A stretch of 23,444 bases of DNA from assembly GCA_937958295.1 (NCBI GenBank), contig CALFEY010000009.1, positions 1-23,444 of the forward strand. The letters are read 5' to 3'. The stretch comes from an uncultured Pseudomonadota bacterium (GTDB taxonomy: Bacteria; Pseudomonadota; Gammaproteobacteria; Burkholderiales; Casimicrobiaceae). This document shows positions 15,756-22,181 of this stretch, piece after piece. The notes under the pieces are model-generated. The model was not told the origin of the DNA, searched no databases, and was given only the letters and a program-made list of their open reading frames with translations. The number at the start of each line of letters is the position of its first letter. Positions within the stretch are counted from its first letter, which is position 1. Both the position numbers and the translations under genes were made by a program.

Positions 15756-16958
15756 CTATTCATAGGACAGTCCCATCGCTTCGCGTACGTCGCGCATTGT
15801 CTCGTTGGCAAGCTTGCGCGCGCGATCGCAGCCGTCGGCCACGATGGCCCGCACGAGCTGCGGATCGTCCACGAACTTCTGCGCTCGCTCGATGATCGGC
15901 GCCTGCTCGGCGATGATCCCTTCGATCACGGGCTGCTTGCACTCGAGGCAGCCGATGCCGGCCGTGGTGCATCCGGCCACCACCCACTTGCGCGTCTCCT
16001 CGCTCGAATAGATCTTGTGCAGCGGCCACACTGGACACTTGTCAGGATTGCCGGGGTCAGTGCGCCGGGCGCGCGCCGGATCGGTCTGCATGGTGCGGAT
16101 CTTCCGCGTGACCTCGGCGGGCTCTTCTCGCATCAGCACGGCGTTGCCGTAGGACTTGGACATCTTCTGGCCATCGAGACCCGGCACGCGGGCGTTCTCG
16201 GTCAGGAGCGCTTCGGGCTCGGGGAGGATGGTCCGCCGCGCGCCTTCGAGGTAACCCGACAACCTCTCGCGATCCGCGGCGGACAGATTCTGCGTCTCGG
16301 CGAGGAGCGCGCGCGCAGCGGCCAGCGCGGCCTCGTCGCCATTCTGCTGGAAGGCCGTACGCATCTCGGCGTACTGCCTGGCCTTCTTGCCGCCGAGCTT
16401 GCGCTGCGCTTCCTGCGCCTTCTCCTCGAAGCCCGCTTCCCGGCCGTAGATGTTGTTGAAGCGCCGGGCGAGCTCGCGCACCAGCTCCACGTGCGAGACC
16501 TGGTCCTCGCCGACAGGCACCATGTTGGCGCGGTAGATGAGGATGTCGGCCCCCTGCATCACGGGGTAGCCGAGGAAGCCGTAGGTGGAGAGGTCCTTGT
16601 CCGCGAGCTTCTGCTGCTGGTCCTTGTACGTGGGCACCCGCTCGAGCCAGCCGATGGGCGTCATCATGCCAAGCAGCAGTGACAGCTCGGCGTGCTCCAT
16701 CACCCGCGACTGCACGAAGATCGTGGCCCGCGATGGGTCGAGGCCGGCCGCGAGCCAGTCGATCATCATCTCCCACGTCATCGCCGCGATGTTCTCGGGC
16801 GACTCGTAGTGCGTGGTGAGGGCGTGCCAGTCCGCGGCGAAGTACAGGCACTCGTACTCGCTCTGCAGGCGTACCCAGTTCTTGAGGGCGCCATGATAGT
16901 GGCCAATGTGCATGCGCCCGGTGGGACGCATGCCCGACAACACGCGGTCAGCGAACAT
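15756..16958 (-). CDS. trpS: Tryptophanyl-tRNA synthetase, long form with Cys4 motif
   Basis: A 400-residue class I synthetase that charges tRNA-Trp in the cytoplasm. The HIGH motif lies at 17-20 in GMRPTGRMHIGHYHGAL and KMSKS at 265-269 in LDGQKMSKSYGN. Specific pocket segments include LYFAADWHALT, GADILIYRANMVPVGEDQVSHVEL and GYPVMQGAD. It is about 65 residues longer than E. coli TrpS; the extra sequence is a charged helical insertion around 170-245. Near the C-terminus four cysteines occur as C308-x21-C330-x6-C337-x2-C340, resembling the C-x22-C-x6-C-x2-C iron-sulfur motif described for Thermotoga maritima TrpRS. The start is the ATG at 16956-16958 because homology begins at once; a TTG lies two codons upstream and no strong ribosome binding site is visible. 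Confidence 0.96.
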   Translation of the reverse strand: MFADRVLSGMRPTGRMHIGHYHGALKNWVRLQSEYECLYFAADWHALTTHYESPENIAAMTWEMMIDWLAAGLDPSRATIFVQSRVMEHAELSLLLGMMTPIGWLERVPTYKDQQQKLADKDLSTYGFLGYPVMQGADILIYRANMVPVGEDQVSHVELVRELARRFNNIYGREAGFEEKAQEAQRKLGGKKARQYAEMRTAFQQNGDEAALAAARALLAETQNLSAADRERLSGYLEGARRTILPEPEALLTENARVPGLDGQKMSKSYGNAVLMREEPAEVTRKIRTMQTDPARARRTDPGNPDKCPVWPLHKIYSSEETRKWVVAGCTTAGIGCLECKQPVIEGIIAEQAPIIERAQKFVDDPQLVRAIVADGCDRARKLANETMRDVREAMGLSYE

Positions 16959-17012
16959 GTGCAATACCGATGATGATGGGTCGTACGGCGGGCGGGCGCG
17001 CGGCGCCCGCGA

Positions 17013-17651
17013 CTAGCCGGTGATCGCGTACAGCAAGAATGCGGCGACCCGCAAAATGGGCCGCATGAGATCACCCAGCAGCCCGGTGACCAGCAACACG
17101 AGGATCACGATGAAGCCATACGGCTCGAGGCGCGCCAGCGCGCCCGCGGCACGGTCCGGCAGCAATCCCACCGCGATCCTTCCTCCATCGAGCGGCGGTA
17201 TCGGCAGCAGGTTCAGCACCATCAGCACGAGGTTGATGGAAATGCCGATCTGCGCCATTTGGTACAGCCCTACGCTCGTCAACATGCCCGACGGCGCTGC
17301 CAACTGCGCGACCACCGCCCATAACAGGGCCATCACGAAGTTGGCGCCCGGCCCGGCGGCAGCCACCCAGATCATGTCCCGCTTGGGATGCCGGAGGTTG
17401 CCGAAGTTGACCGGCACCGGCTTAGCCCAACCGAACAGGAACGGCGCGCCGGTCAGCAGCAGCACCCCAGGCACCGCGATCGTGCCGATGAGGTCGATGT
17501 GCTTGATCGGATTCAGCGTCACGCGGCCCAGCATCCAGGCCGTCTGATCGCCGAAGATGCGCGCCACATATCCGTGCGCCGCTTCGTGCAGGACGATCGC
17601 GAAGACCACCGGCACGATCGCGAGCAGGGCGGTCTCGAGCGAAAAATCCAT
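17013..17651 (-). CDS. Site-2 protease family membrane metalloprotease (M50)
   Basis: A 212-residue integral membrane protein with the intramembrane zinc site HEAAH (22-26) in the first helix and the third-ligand motif NLLPIPPLDGGR (Asp155). Other family marks are LGRVTLNPIKHIDLIGTI, FGWAKPVPVN and AAAGPGANFVMALL. The small size and lack of a PDZ domain place it with the YwhC-type group of M50 proteins, whose substrates are mostly unknown; RseP-type enzymes are about twice as long and carry PDZ domains. Its ATG lies 12 bases after the yciO stop, and 54 bases separate it from trpS. This neighbourhood (yciO, M50 protease, trpS, scpAB) recurs in betaproteobacteria. Confidence 0.93.
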   Translation of the reverse strand: MDFSLETALLAIVPVVFAIVLHEAAHGYVARIFGDQTAWMLGRVTLNPIKHIDLIGTIAVPGVLLLTGAPFLFGWAKPVPVNFGNLRHPKRDMIWVAAAGPGANFVMALLWAVVAQLAAPSGMLTSVGLYQMAQIGISINLVLMVLNLLPIPPLDGGRIAVGLLPDRAAGALARLEPYGFIVILVLLVTGLLGDLMRPILRVAAFLLYAITG

Positions 17652-17663
17652 TACAGGATCATT

Positions 17664-18332
17664 CTACCTCAACTCCGGCGACGGGCCCGTTCGGCCCTCC
17701 GCGTCGAAGTCGAGGCCCAGCCGCAGCGGGTCGCCCCCTCCCCGGCGTACCAGCACCGCCGGTTCCTGAGTGAGGTCGATGACCGTCGTCGGCACGTCCA
17801 CGCAAGGTCCGGCGTCGATCACGAGGTCCACCTCGTGCTCCAGGCGCTCCCGAATCTCCTGGGGGTCGTGCAACGGCGCTGCCATATCGGGCAGGATCAG
17901 CGTGGACGACAGGAGCGGCTCCTGCAGCTCGGCAAGGAGCGCGTGGACCACCGGATGGTCGGGCACCCGCATGCCCACCGTATCGCGCTTGTCCGTGAGC
18001 AGCCGTCGGGGCACCTCGCGGGACGCGGGGAGCAGGAACGTGAACGGTCCCGGGGTCCCCTGGCGGACGATCCGGAATTGCCAGTTGGCGAGGCGTACGA
18101 ACCGCGCCGCATCGGCGAGGTCGGCGCATGCGAGGGTCATGAAGTGACGATCGCCGAGGCCGCGAATGGCCCGGATGCGCTCGGCCGCGGCAAGATCGCC
18201 CAAGTGGCAGCCGAGCGCATAGCTCGAGTCGGTGGGGTAGGCCACCACGCCGCCTCGGCGCAGGACCTCGGCGGCCTGGCGCATGAGCCTTGCTTGCGGA
18301 TTGGCGGGATGAACGACGAAGTACTGCGCCAC
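17664..18332 (-). CDS. yciO: YciO-type member of the Sua5/YrdC threonylcarbamoyl-AMP synthase family
   Basis: A 222-residue YrdC-fold cytoplasmic protein. VVAYPTDSSYALGC, RIRAIRGLGDRHFMTLACADL, GTPGPFTFLLPASREVPRRLL, KRDTVGMRVPDHPV, LLSSTLILP and PTTVIDLTQEPAVLVRRGGGDP follow E. coli YciO closely. True TsaC/TsaC2 proteins make threonylcarbamoyl-AMP for the t6A37 modification of tRNA. YciO proteins share the fold, but their physiological role is less clear, so I use the YciO name and not tsaC. The start is GTG at 18330-18332; no ATG is available near the first conserved residues. It is the first gene of the six-gene minus-strand operon and diverges from the cysB-like gene over a 73-base gap. 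Confidence 0.9.
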   Translation of the reverse strand: MAQYFVVHPANPQARLMRQAAEVLRRGGVVAYPTDSSYALGCHLGDLAAAERIRAIRGLGDRHFMTLACADLADAARFVRLANWQFRIVRQGTPGPFTFLLPASREVPRRLLTDKRDTVGMRVPDHPVVHALLAELQEPLLSSTLILPDMAAPLHDPQEIRERLEHEVDLVIDAGPCVDVPTTVIDLTQEPAVLVRRGGGDPLRLGLDFDAEGRTGPSPELR

Positions 18333-18343
18333 GGTTAGGGCCT

Positions 18344-18372
18344 GCGACCAACCTGAATACCAGATATATAAT
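18344..18372 (+). promoter_or_regulatory. Promoter of the cysB-like gene in an AT-rich divergent gap
   Basis: A perfect -10 TATAAT (18367-18372) lies 17 bases after GCGACC (18344-18349; only three of six to the -35 consensus). Transcription would start near 18379, 27 bases before the TTG start. A weak -35 with a perfect -10 suits an activated or autoregulated LysR promoter. The palindrome GTTATAAC (18395-18402) lies just before the start codon and might be an operator half-site. The same gap must hold the yciO promoter, which I could not place. Confidence 0.5.
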
Positions 18373-18405
18373 TGTCGCAGAAAATCATCCTGTGGTTATA
18401 ACGCC

Positions 18406-19338
18406 TTGAACCTCCAGCAGCTGAAGTACCTGTGCGCCGTCGTCGACCACGGGCTTAACGTGTCCGACGCCGCGGAGGCACTGTTCACTTCGCAACCGGG
18501 GATCAGCAAGCAGGTACGCCAGCTGGAAGACGAGCTCGGACTGTCGATCTTCGTCCGCCAGGGCAAGCGGCTGGCCTCGCTCACCCCCGCCGGCGAAGTC
18601 GTGGTGGCCACCGCCCGACGGGCGCTGCGCGAGCTCGCCAACATGAAGAGCGTGGCCGACGAGTTTCGCGGCGAGGACACCGGGACGCTGTCCATCGCCA
18701 CTACCCACACGCAGGCGCGCTACGTGCTGCCGACGGTGTTGCGCGCCTTCGCCACCCGCTATCCCAAGGTGAGGGTGGTCCTGCACCAGGGCAATCCCAT
18801 GCAGGTTGCCGAGCAGACGGCCCGCGGCGAAGCGGACATCGGCATCGCCACCGAGGCGCTAAGCGACTACCCGGAGCTCGTGACCCTGCCGTGCTACGAG
18901 TGGAACCGCGTGGTCATCACGCCCAAGCGTCACCCGTTGCTCAAGCTGCAGCCGCTCACGCTGGAGGGGCTCGCCAAGTTCCCGATCGTCACGTACGACT
19001 TCAGCTTCACCGGCCGGTCGGCGATGAACGCGGCGTTCTCCACCAAGGGACTCGAGCCGAACGTCGTGCTCACCGCCCTCGACTCGGACGTCATCAAGAC
19101 CTATGTCGAGCTCGGTATGGGCGTGGGCATCATCGCGCAGATGGCGTTCGATCCTGCGCGTGACACCCAGTTCGAGAAGCTTGACGCTGGCCACTTGTTC
19201 GCCCCCTCCATTACGCGGCTCGGCCTGCGTCACGGCGTGTTCATGCGCGGCTTCGTCTACGCCTTCATCGCGTTGTTCGCGCCGCGCTACGACCGCGCAG
19301 CCGTGGACGCGGCGCTCGAGGCACGCGCGCGCACGTGA
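18406..19338 (+). CDS. cysB: LysR-family regulator, CysB-like
   Basis: A 310-residue LysR regulator. The winged helix-turn-helix is residues 1-60 (NVSDAAEALFTSQPGISKQVRQLEDELGLSIFVRQGKRLASLTPAG). The effector domain has the CysB-branch signature ATTHTQARYVLPTVLRAFATRYPKVRVVLHQGNPMQVAEQ and GEADIGIATEALSDYPELVTLPCYEWNRVV. Proteins of this branch activate sulfate/thiosulfate assimilation or alkanesulfonate use and sense O-acetylserine or sulfate. No sulfur gene is adjacent here, so the regulon is unknown. The start is TTG at 18406 (NLQQLKYL matches CysB N-termini); the next in-frame ATG is 79 codons in. No Shine-Dalgarno is visible. The stop overlaps the transporter start by 4 bases, suggesting the transporter is a partner in the same response. 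Confidence 0.92.
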   Translation: MNLQQLKYLCAVVDHGLNVSDAAEALFTSQPGISKQVRQLEDELGLSIFVRQGKRLASLTPAGEVVVATARRALRELANMKSVADEFRGEDTGTLSIATTHTQARYVLPTVLRAFATRYPKVRVVLHQGNPMQVAEQTARGEADIGIATEALSDYPELVTLPCYEWNRVVITPKRHPLLKLQPLTLEGLAKFPIVTYDFSFTGRSAMNAAFSTKGLEPNVVLTALDSDVIKTYVELGMGVGIIAQMAFDPARDTQFEKLDAGHLFAPSITRLGLRHGVFMRGFVYAFIALFAPRYDRAAVDAALEARART

Positions 19339-20570
19339 CCGTCGCGCCGCAAGGGGCGCGTGCCGCGCCGAAGCGTTCATGGGCGTTTGCCGCGCTGCTC
19401 GCCTCGATCGCGATGCTAGGGCCCTTCGCGGTGGACATGTATCTGCCTGCCTTCGGGGCCATCGAAGCGGAGTTCGGCGTCGCGCCCCTCGCGATGCAAC
19501 AGACGCTGTCGGCCTACCTCATCGCCTTCGCGTTCATGATGCTCTGGCATGGCGCGCTCGCCGATTCGCTCGGCCGACGGCCGGTGGTGCTGGGCGGGCT
19601 GGCCGTATTCGCGCTGGGAACGCTCGGATGCGCCATCGCAGGCAACATCGAATCGTTGTGGCTCTTTCGCGTGCTGCAGGGACTGTCCGCCGGCTCCGGC
19701 GTGGTGGTCGGCCGCGCCATCATCCGCGACCGCTACCACGGTGCCGAAGCGCAGCGGATGATGTCCCACGTCACGCTCGTCTTCGGCATCGGCCCGGCGC
19801 TCGCACCCGTGCTCGGCGGCGTGTTCCTGAATTTCTTCGGCTGGCGTTGGATCTTCTGGTTCATGCTGGCCTACACCCTGACCCTGCTCCTCGTGTGCCT
19901 CCGATACCTTCCGGAAACCCTGCCGCGCGCCCAACGACATCCGCTCCATCCCACCGCGCTGTGGGCCAACTACCGTGTGGTCCTGACCCGGCCTGCATTC
20001 CTCCTGCTCGCGCTCGTGACGTCCCTGTCCTTTTGCGGGTGGTTTCTGTACATCGTTTCGGCCCCCTACTTCCTGTCGGGCCTGCTCGGCGTATCCACCT
20101 GGGGCTTCGGCTGGCTGTTCGTCCCCATGATCGCGGGCATCATGATCGGCGCCTTCTTCTCGGGTCGCATCGCCGGGCGCATGCCGCCCCACCGCACCAT
20201 CGGTACGGGCTTCGCCCTCATGGGCGTCGCCGCCTCGTTGAATCTGATCGTCAGCCACGCGCTCCCCCCCTGGGTGGTGTGGAACATCGCGCCCCTCTTC
20301 TTGTGCACCCTCGGCTGGGCGCTCGCCATGCCGAGCATCACCCTCACCCTGCTCGACCTGTTTCCCGCCATGCGCGGCATGACGGCGTCGTTGCAAGGTT
20401 TTGCGCAGTTCGCACTGGGGGCCGTGGTCGCGGGGTCGATCTCGCCGCTGCTGTCCCACTCGCTGCCCGGTCTCGCTTGGGGCATGGCGGCCTTCGTTGC
20501 CGCCAGCGCCGTGCCGTGGTTCCTCTATCGTCGTCACCTCGCGTCCGCCCGCAAGGAGATTGCCTCATGA
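19335..20570 (+). CDS. Bcr/CflA-family MFS efflux transporter
   Basis: A 411-residue proton-driven major facilitator of the inner membrane with 12 predicted hydrophobic segments. The Bcr/CflA marks are GPFAVDMYLPAF in TM1, motif A GALADSLGRRPVVLGG in the loop after TM2, and motif C-like GIGPALAPVLGG in TM5 preceded by RVLQGLSAGSGVVVGRAIIRD. Relatives export bicyclomycin, chloramphenicol, sulfonamides or, in E. coli Bcr, cysteine and dipeptides. Given translational coupling to a CysB-like regulator, a sulfur compound is a reasonable guess but no more. The start is GTG at 19335-19337 inside the cysB stop region (GTGA). The 3' end overlaps the DUF192 gene by 4 bases. Confidence 0.92.
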   Translation: MTVAPQGARAAPKRSWAFAALLASIAMLGPFAVDMYLPAFGAIEAEFGVAPLAMQQTLSAYLIAFAFMMLWHGALADSLGRRPVVLGGLAVFALGTLGCAIAGNIESLWLFRVLQGLSAGSGVVVGRAIIRDRYHGAEAQRMMSHVTLVFGIGPALAPVLGGVFLNFFGWRWIFWFMLAYTLTLLLVCLRYLPETLPRAQRHPLHPTALWANYRVVLTRPAFLLLALVTSLSFCGWFLYIVSAPYFLSGLLGVSTWGFGWLFVPMIAGIMIGAFFSGRIAGRMPPHRTIGTGFALMGVAASLNLIVSHALPPWVVWNIAPLFLCTLGWALAMPSITLTLLDLFPAMRGMTASLQGFAQFALGAVVAGSISPLLSHSLPGLAWGMAAFVAASAVPWFLYRRHLASARKEIAS

Positions 20571-20998
20571 AGCTTGCCGCCTTCGTCCTCCTCACCGCCC
20601 TTGCCGCCGGCCCGGCCGCGGCGGCGGACCTCCCGAAAGTCACTCTGACCATCGGCGCCCACAAGATCACAGCCGAGGTGGCCGCCACGCCGGAGGAACG
20701 CGCCCAGGGACTCATGAACCGGTTCAGTCTGCAACCCGACAACGGCATGCTGTTCGTATTCGAACGACCCGAGCCCCTCGCCTTCTGGATGAAGAATACG
20801 TTCATCCCGCTCTCGATCGCCTTCATCTCCGCGGACGGCAAGATCATCAACATCGAGGACATGAGGCCCCAGTCCGAAGAATCGCACTGGTCGAAGGGGC
20901 CGGCGCTCTACGCGCTAGAAATGAAGAAGGGCTGGTTCGCAGAGCGCGGAATAGGGCCTGGGGCAGTGGTAAAAGGCATGCCAGCGCCTAAGCGGTAA
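20567..20998 (+). CDS. Exported DUF192 family protein
   Basis: A 143-residue protein with a signal peptide (MKLAAFVLLTALAAGPAAA, cleavage after about residue 19-20) followed by one DUF192 domain. Family motifs are EVAATPEERAQGLMNR, NGMLFVFERPEPLAFWMKNTFIPLSIAFISADGKIINIEDM and YALEMKKGWFAERGI. DUF192 proteins are small beta-rich domains of unknown biochemical role, usually periplasmic or extracellular. The ATG at 20567 overlaps the transporter stop (ATGA) and has AAGGAG 8 bases upstream, so expression is tied to the transporter. It is the last gene of the plus-strand trio and is followed by a hairpin. Confidence 0.93.
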   Translation: MKLAAFVLLTALAAGPAAAADLPKVTLTIGAHKITAEVAATPEERAQGLMNRFSLQPDNGMLFVFERPEPLAFWMKNTFIPLSIAFISADGKIINIEDMRPQSEESHWSKGPALYALEMKKGWFAERGIGPGAVVKGMPAPKR

Positions 20999-21011
20999 GC
21001 GCAGTTCCCCC

Positions 21012-21033
21012 GCCGCCGGCCTCTCCCGGCGGC
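21012..21033 (+). terminator. Hairpin after the DUF192 gene, probable terminator
   Basis: GCCGCCGG (21012-21019) and CCGGCGGC (21026-21033) form a perfect 8-bp stem with loop CCTCTC, 14 bases past the DUF192 stop. The following CTCGGTCGTCCC is only mildly T-rich. The remaining bases to 21148 hold a TAGGAT (21091-21096) that could be a weak -10 for the next gene, without a convincing -35. Confidence 0.48.
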
Positions 21034-21148
21034 CTCGGTCGTCCCGCCGGAGCGTCGTGCCCGGGGGTAGCACCGGCCCGCGGCAAGGATTAGGATAGCT
21101 GACCGGCTTCCCCCATCGTACGGCGTCCCAACTCTAGCGAGAACGGCC

Positions 21149-21937
21149 ATGATGGAAATGCTTGCAATTGACAAGGTCAATCTGCGTCCGGGGCAGTTCA
21201 TACCGCCACTCCTCGAGTCGCTCATAACGGCGGCGCAGAGAGGAGACGATCTGGCGCCCTGCATCGAGAGCGTCGTTGCGAGCTTTGGCTTCGATAGCTT
21301 CGAGTACGGAGTTTCGGCGGCCCCGCATCCTGACAAAGCGGCAGTGAACTACTACTACTCCACGATGCGCGATTGGAGCAAGCGGTACGGCGATCGAGGC
21401 TACATTGAGATCGATCCGAGGATTTTTATGACGTGCCAAAGCTCCATTCCCATGGTCTGGGATCAATCATCGATGTGCAAGTTTGGAGGCACAGTCGAAT
21501 GCTTCATTGAGGATGCCCGCGCGCATGGCATCGCCAGCGGTGTTTGCTTTATGTGGCATGGACCGTACGACATGGGGATGGTCGTGGCGCTCAATTCTCG
21601 GATTTGCGCCAACGATGAAATTCGATTGAAAGCCATCAACCGCAACATCCCCGACATCGTTATGTTCGGCCACTACTTTCACGAGATATTCATGTTGCCG
21701 GCGCTTACGTTCGGTAGGCAACCGACAACTCCCTTGAAGACGCTGTCCAAGCGCGAGCGAGAATGTCTCGACCTTGCTGCGCGTGGCATGACGACGCGCG
21801 ACATCTCGACTAAGTTGGAAATTAGCGCGCGAACGGTCCAATTTCACTTTGAGAGAATTTTCAGCAAACTCGGTGCAGCCAATCGGCAGGAAGCTATCGC
21901 GAGAGGTATTCAGACAGGTATCGTCCGCGGCCGGTGA
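21149..21937 (+). CDS. LuxR-type quorum-sensing regulator (solo), first of two
   Basis: A 262-residue acyl-homoserine-lactone receptor-type transcription factor. The N-terminal autoinducer-binding domain keeps the six canonical residues by exact spacing (TraR numbering in brackets): Trp76 (57), Tyr80 (61), Asp89 (70), Pro90 (71), Trp104 (85) and Gly131 (113). The C-terminal GerE/LuxR helix-turn-helix LSKRERECLDLAARGMTTRDISTKLEISARTVQFH keeps Glu203 (178), Leu207 (182) and Gly213 (188). No luxI-type synthase gene is present, so within the window it is an orphan receptor. Its codons use many A/T third positions, unlike the flanking genes, which suggests recent acquisition. ATGs at 21149, 21152 and 21158 are all possible starts; the ribosome binding site is weak (AGCGAGAA). 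Confidence 0.93.
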   Translation: MMEMLAIDKVNLRPGQFIPPLLESLITAAQRGDDLAPCIESVVASFGFDSFEYGVSAAPHPDKAAVNYYYSTMRDWSKRYGDRGYIEIDPRIFMTCQSSIPMVWDQSSMCKFGGTVECFIEDARAHGIASGVCFMWHGPYDMGMVVALNSRICANDEIRLKAINRNIPDIVMFGHYFHEIFMLPALTFGRQPTTPLKTLSKRERECLDLAARGMTTRDISTKLEISARTVQFHFERIFSKLGAANRQEAIARGIQTGIVRGR

Positions 21938-21979
21938 ACTGCAAGGCCGGATCTCGCTGACCTCGCTCTGGTCGGTCCA

Positions 21980-21997
21980 CCTGTACATTTGTACAGG
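21980..21997. promoter_or_regulatory. Lux-box-like palindrome
   Basis: CCTGTACA (21980-21987), TT, TGTACAGG (21990-21997): a perfect 18-bp inverted repeat. The 20-base frame 21979-21998 agrees with the Vibrio fischeri lux box (ACCTGTA...GTACAGG core) at nearly all arm positions. It sits 43 bases after the first luxR stop and 184 before the second luxR start. It is the expected operator for an AHL-bound LuxR dimer. Confidence 0.82.
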
Positions 21998-22022
21998 GGT
22001 GCGTTTTCCATGACGATGTATT

Positions 22023-22040
22023 TATTGATATATATCAATA
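22023..22040. promoter_or_regulatory. FNR/ANR-type box inside an 18-bp palindrome
   Basis: TATTGATAT (22023-22031) and ATATCAATA (22032-22040) form a perfect palindrome. Its core TTGATATATATCAA (22025-22038) is an exact fit to the FNR/ANR consensus TTGAT-N4-ATCAA, bound by oxygen- or NO-sensing Crp/Fnr regulators. The centre lies at 22031.5, 43 bp from the lux-box centre, about four helical turns. Confidence 0.75.
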
Positions 22041-22060
22041 GCTTGCAACATCGCCCGTTG

Positions 22061-22066
22061 TGTGAT
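22061..22066 (+). promoter_or_regulatory. Possible -10 of an FNR-activated promoter for the second luxR
   Basis: TGTGAT matches four of six positions of TATAAT. A transcription start 7 bases later (22073) would put the FNR-box centre at -41.5, the class II activator position. The leader would be about 109 bases. The hexamer alone is weak; the spacing is the argument. Confidence 0.3.
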
Positions 22067-22181
22067 CGCGCGCGAGCTCGTCTCCCCCATCGTCTCCTTC
22101 CCCAGTGGCGTCCCGCAGAGAATCTCCCTAGCCTTGCATCGTCGAGTGAACGCGCTCGAGCACGTCAACGGGAGGATAGTC

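Noticed and set aside
14871..16682. A 603-codon plus-strand frame opposite scpA and trpS
   Set aside because: Antisense shadow of two conserved genes; low-complexity composition and no motif.
18395..18402. GTTATAAC taken as the cysB -10 (TATAAC)
   Set aside because: Transcription would begin at or beyond the TTG start codon; the perfect TATAAT at 18367-18372 gives a sensible leader. The palindrome is kept only as a possible operator element.
19103..20998. A 631-codon plus-strand frame that ends with the DUF192 protein, suggesting a fusion
   Set aside because: Only the last 143 residues are meaningful; the earlier part is an out-of-frame reading of cysB and the transporter. The true start has AAGGAG and a signal peptide.
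21034..21148. A lux box or strong promoter ahead of the first luxR
   Set aside because: No inverted repeat resembling a lux box and no -10/-35 pair with acceptable spacing was found.
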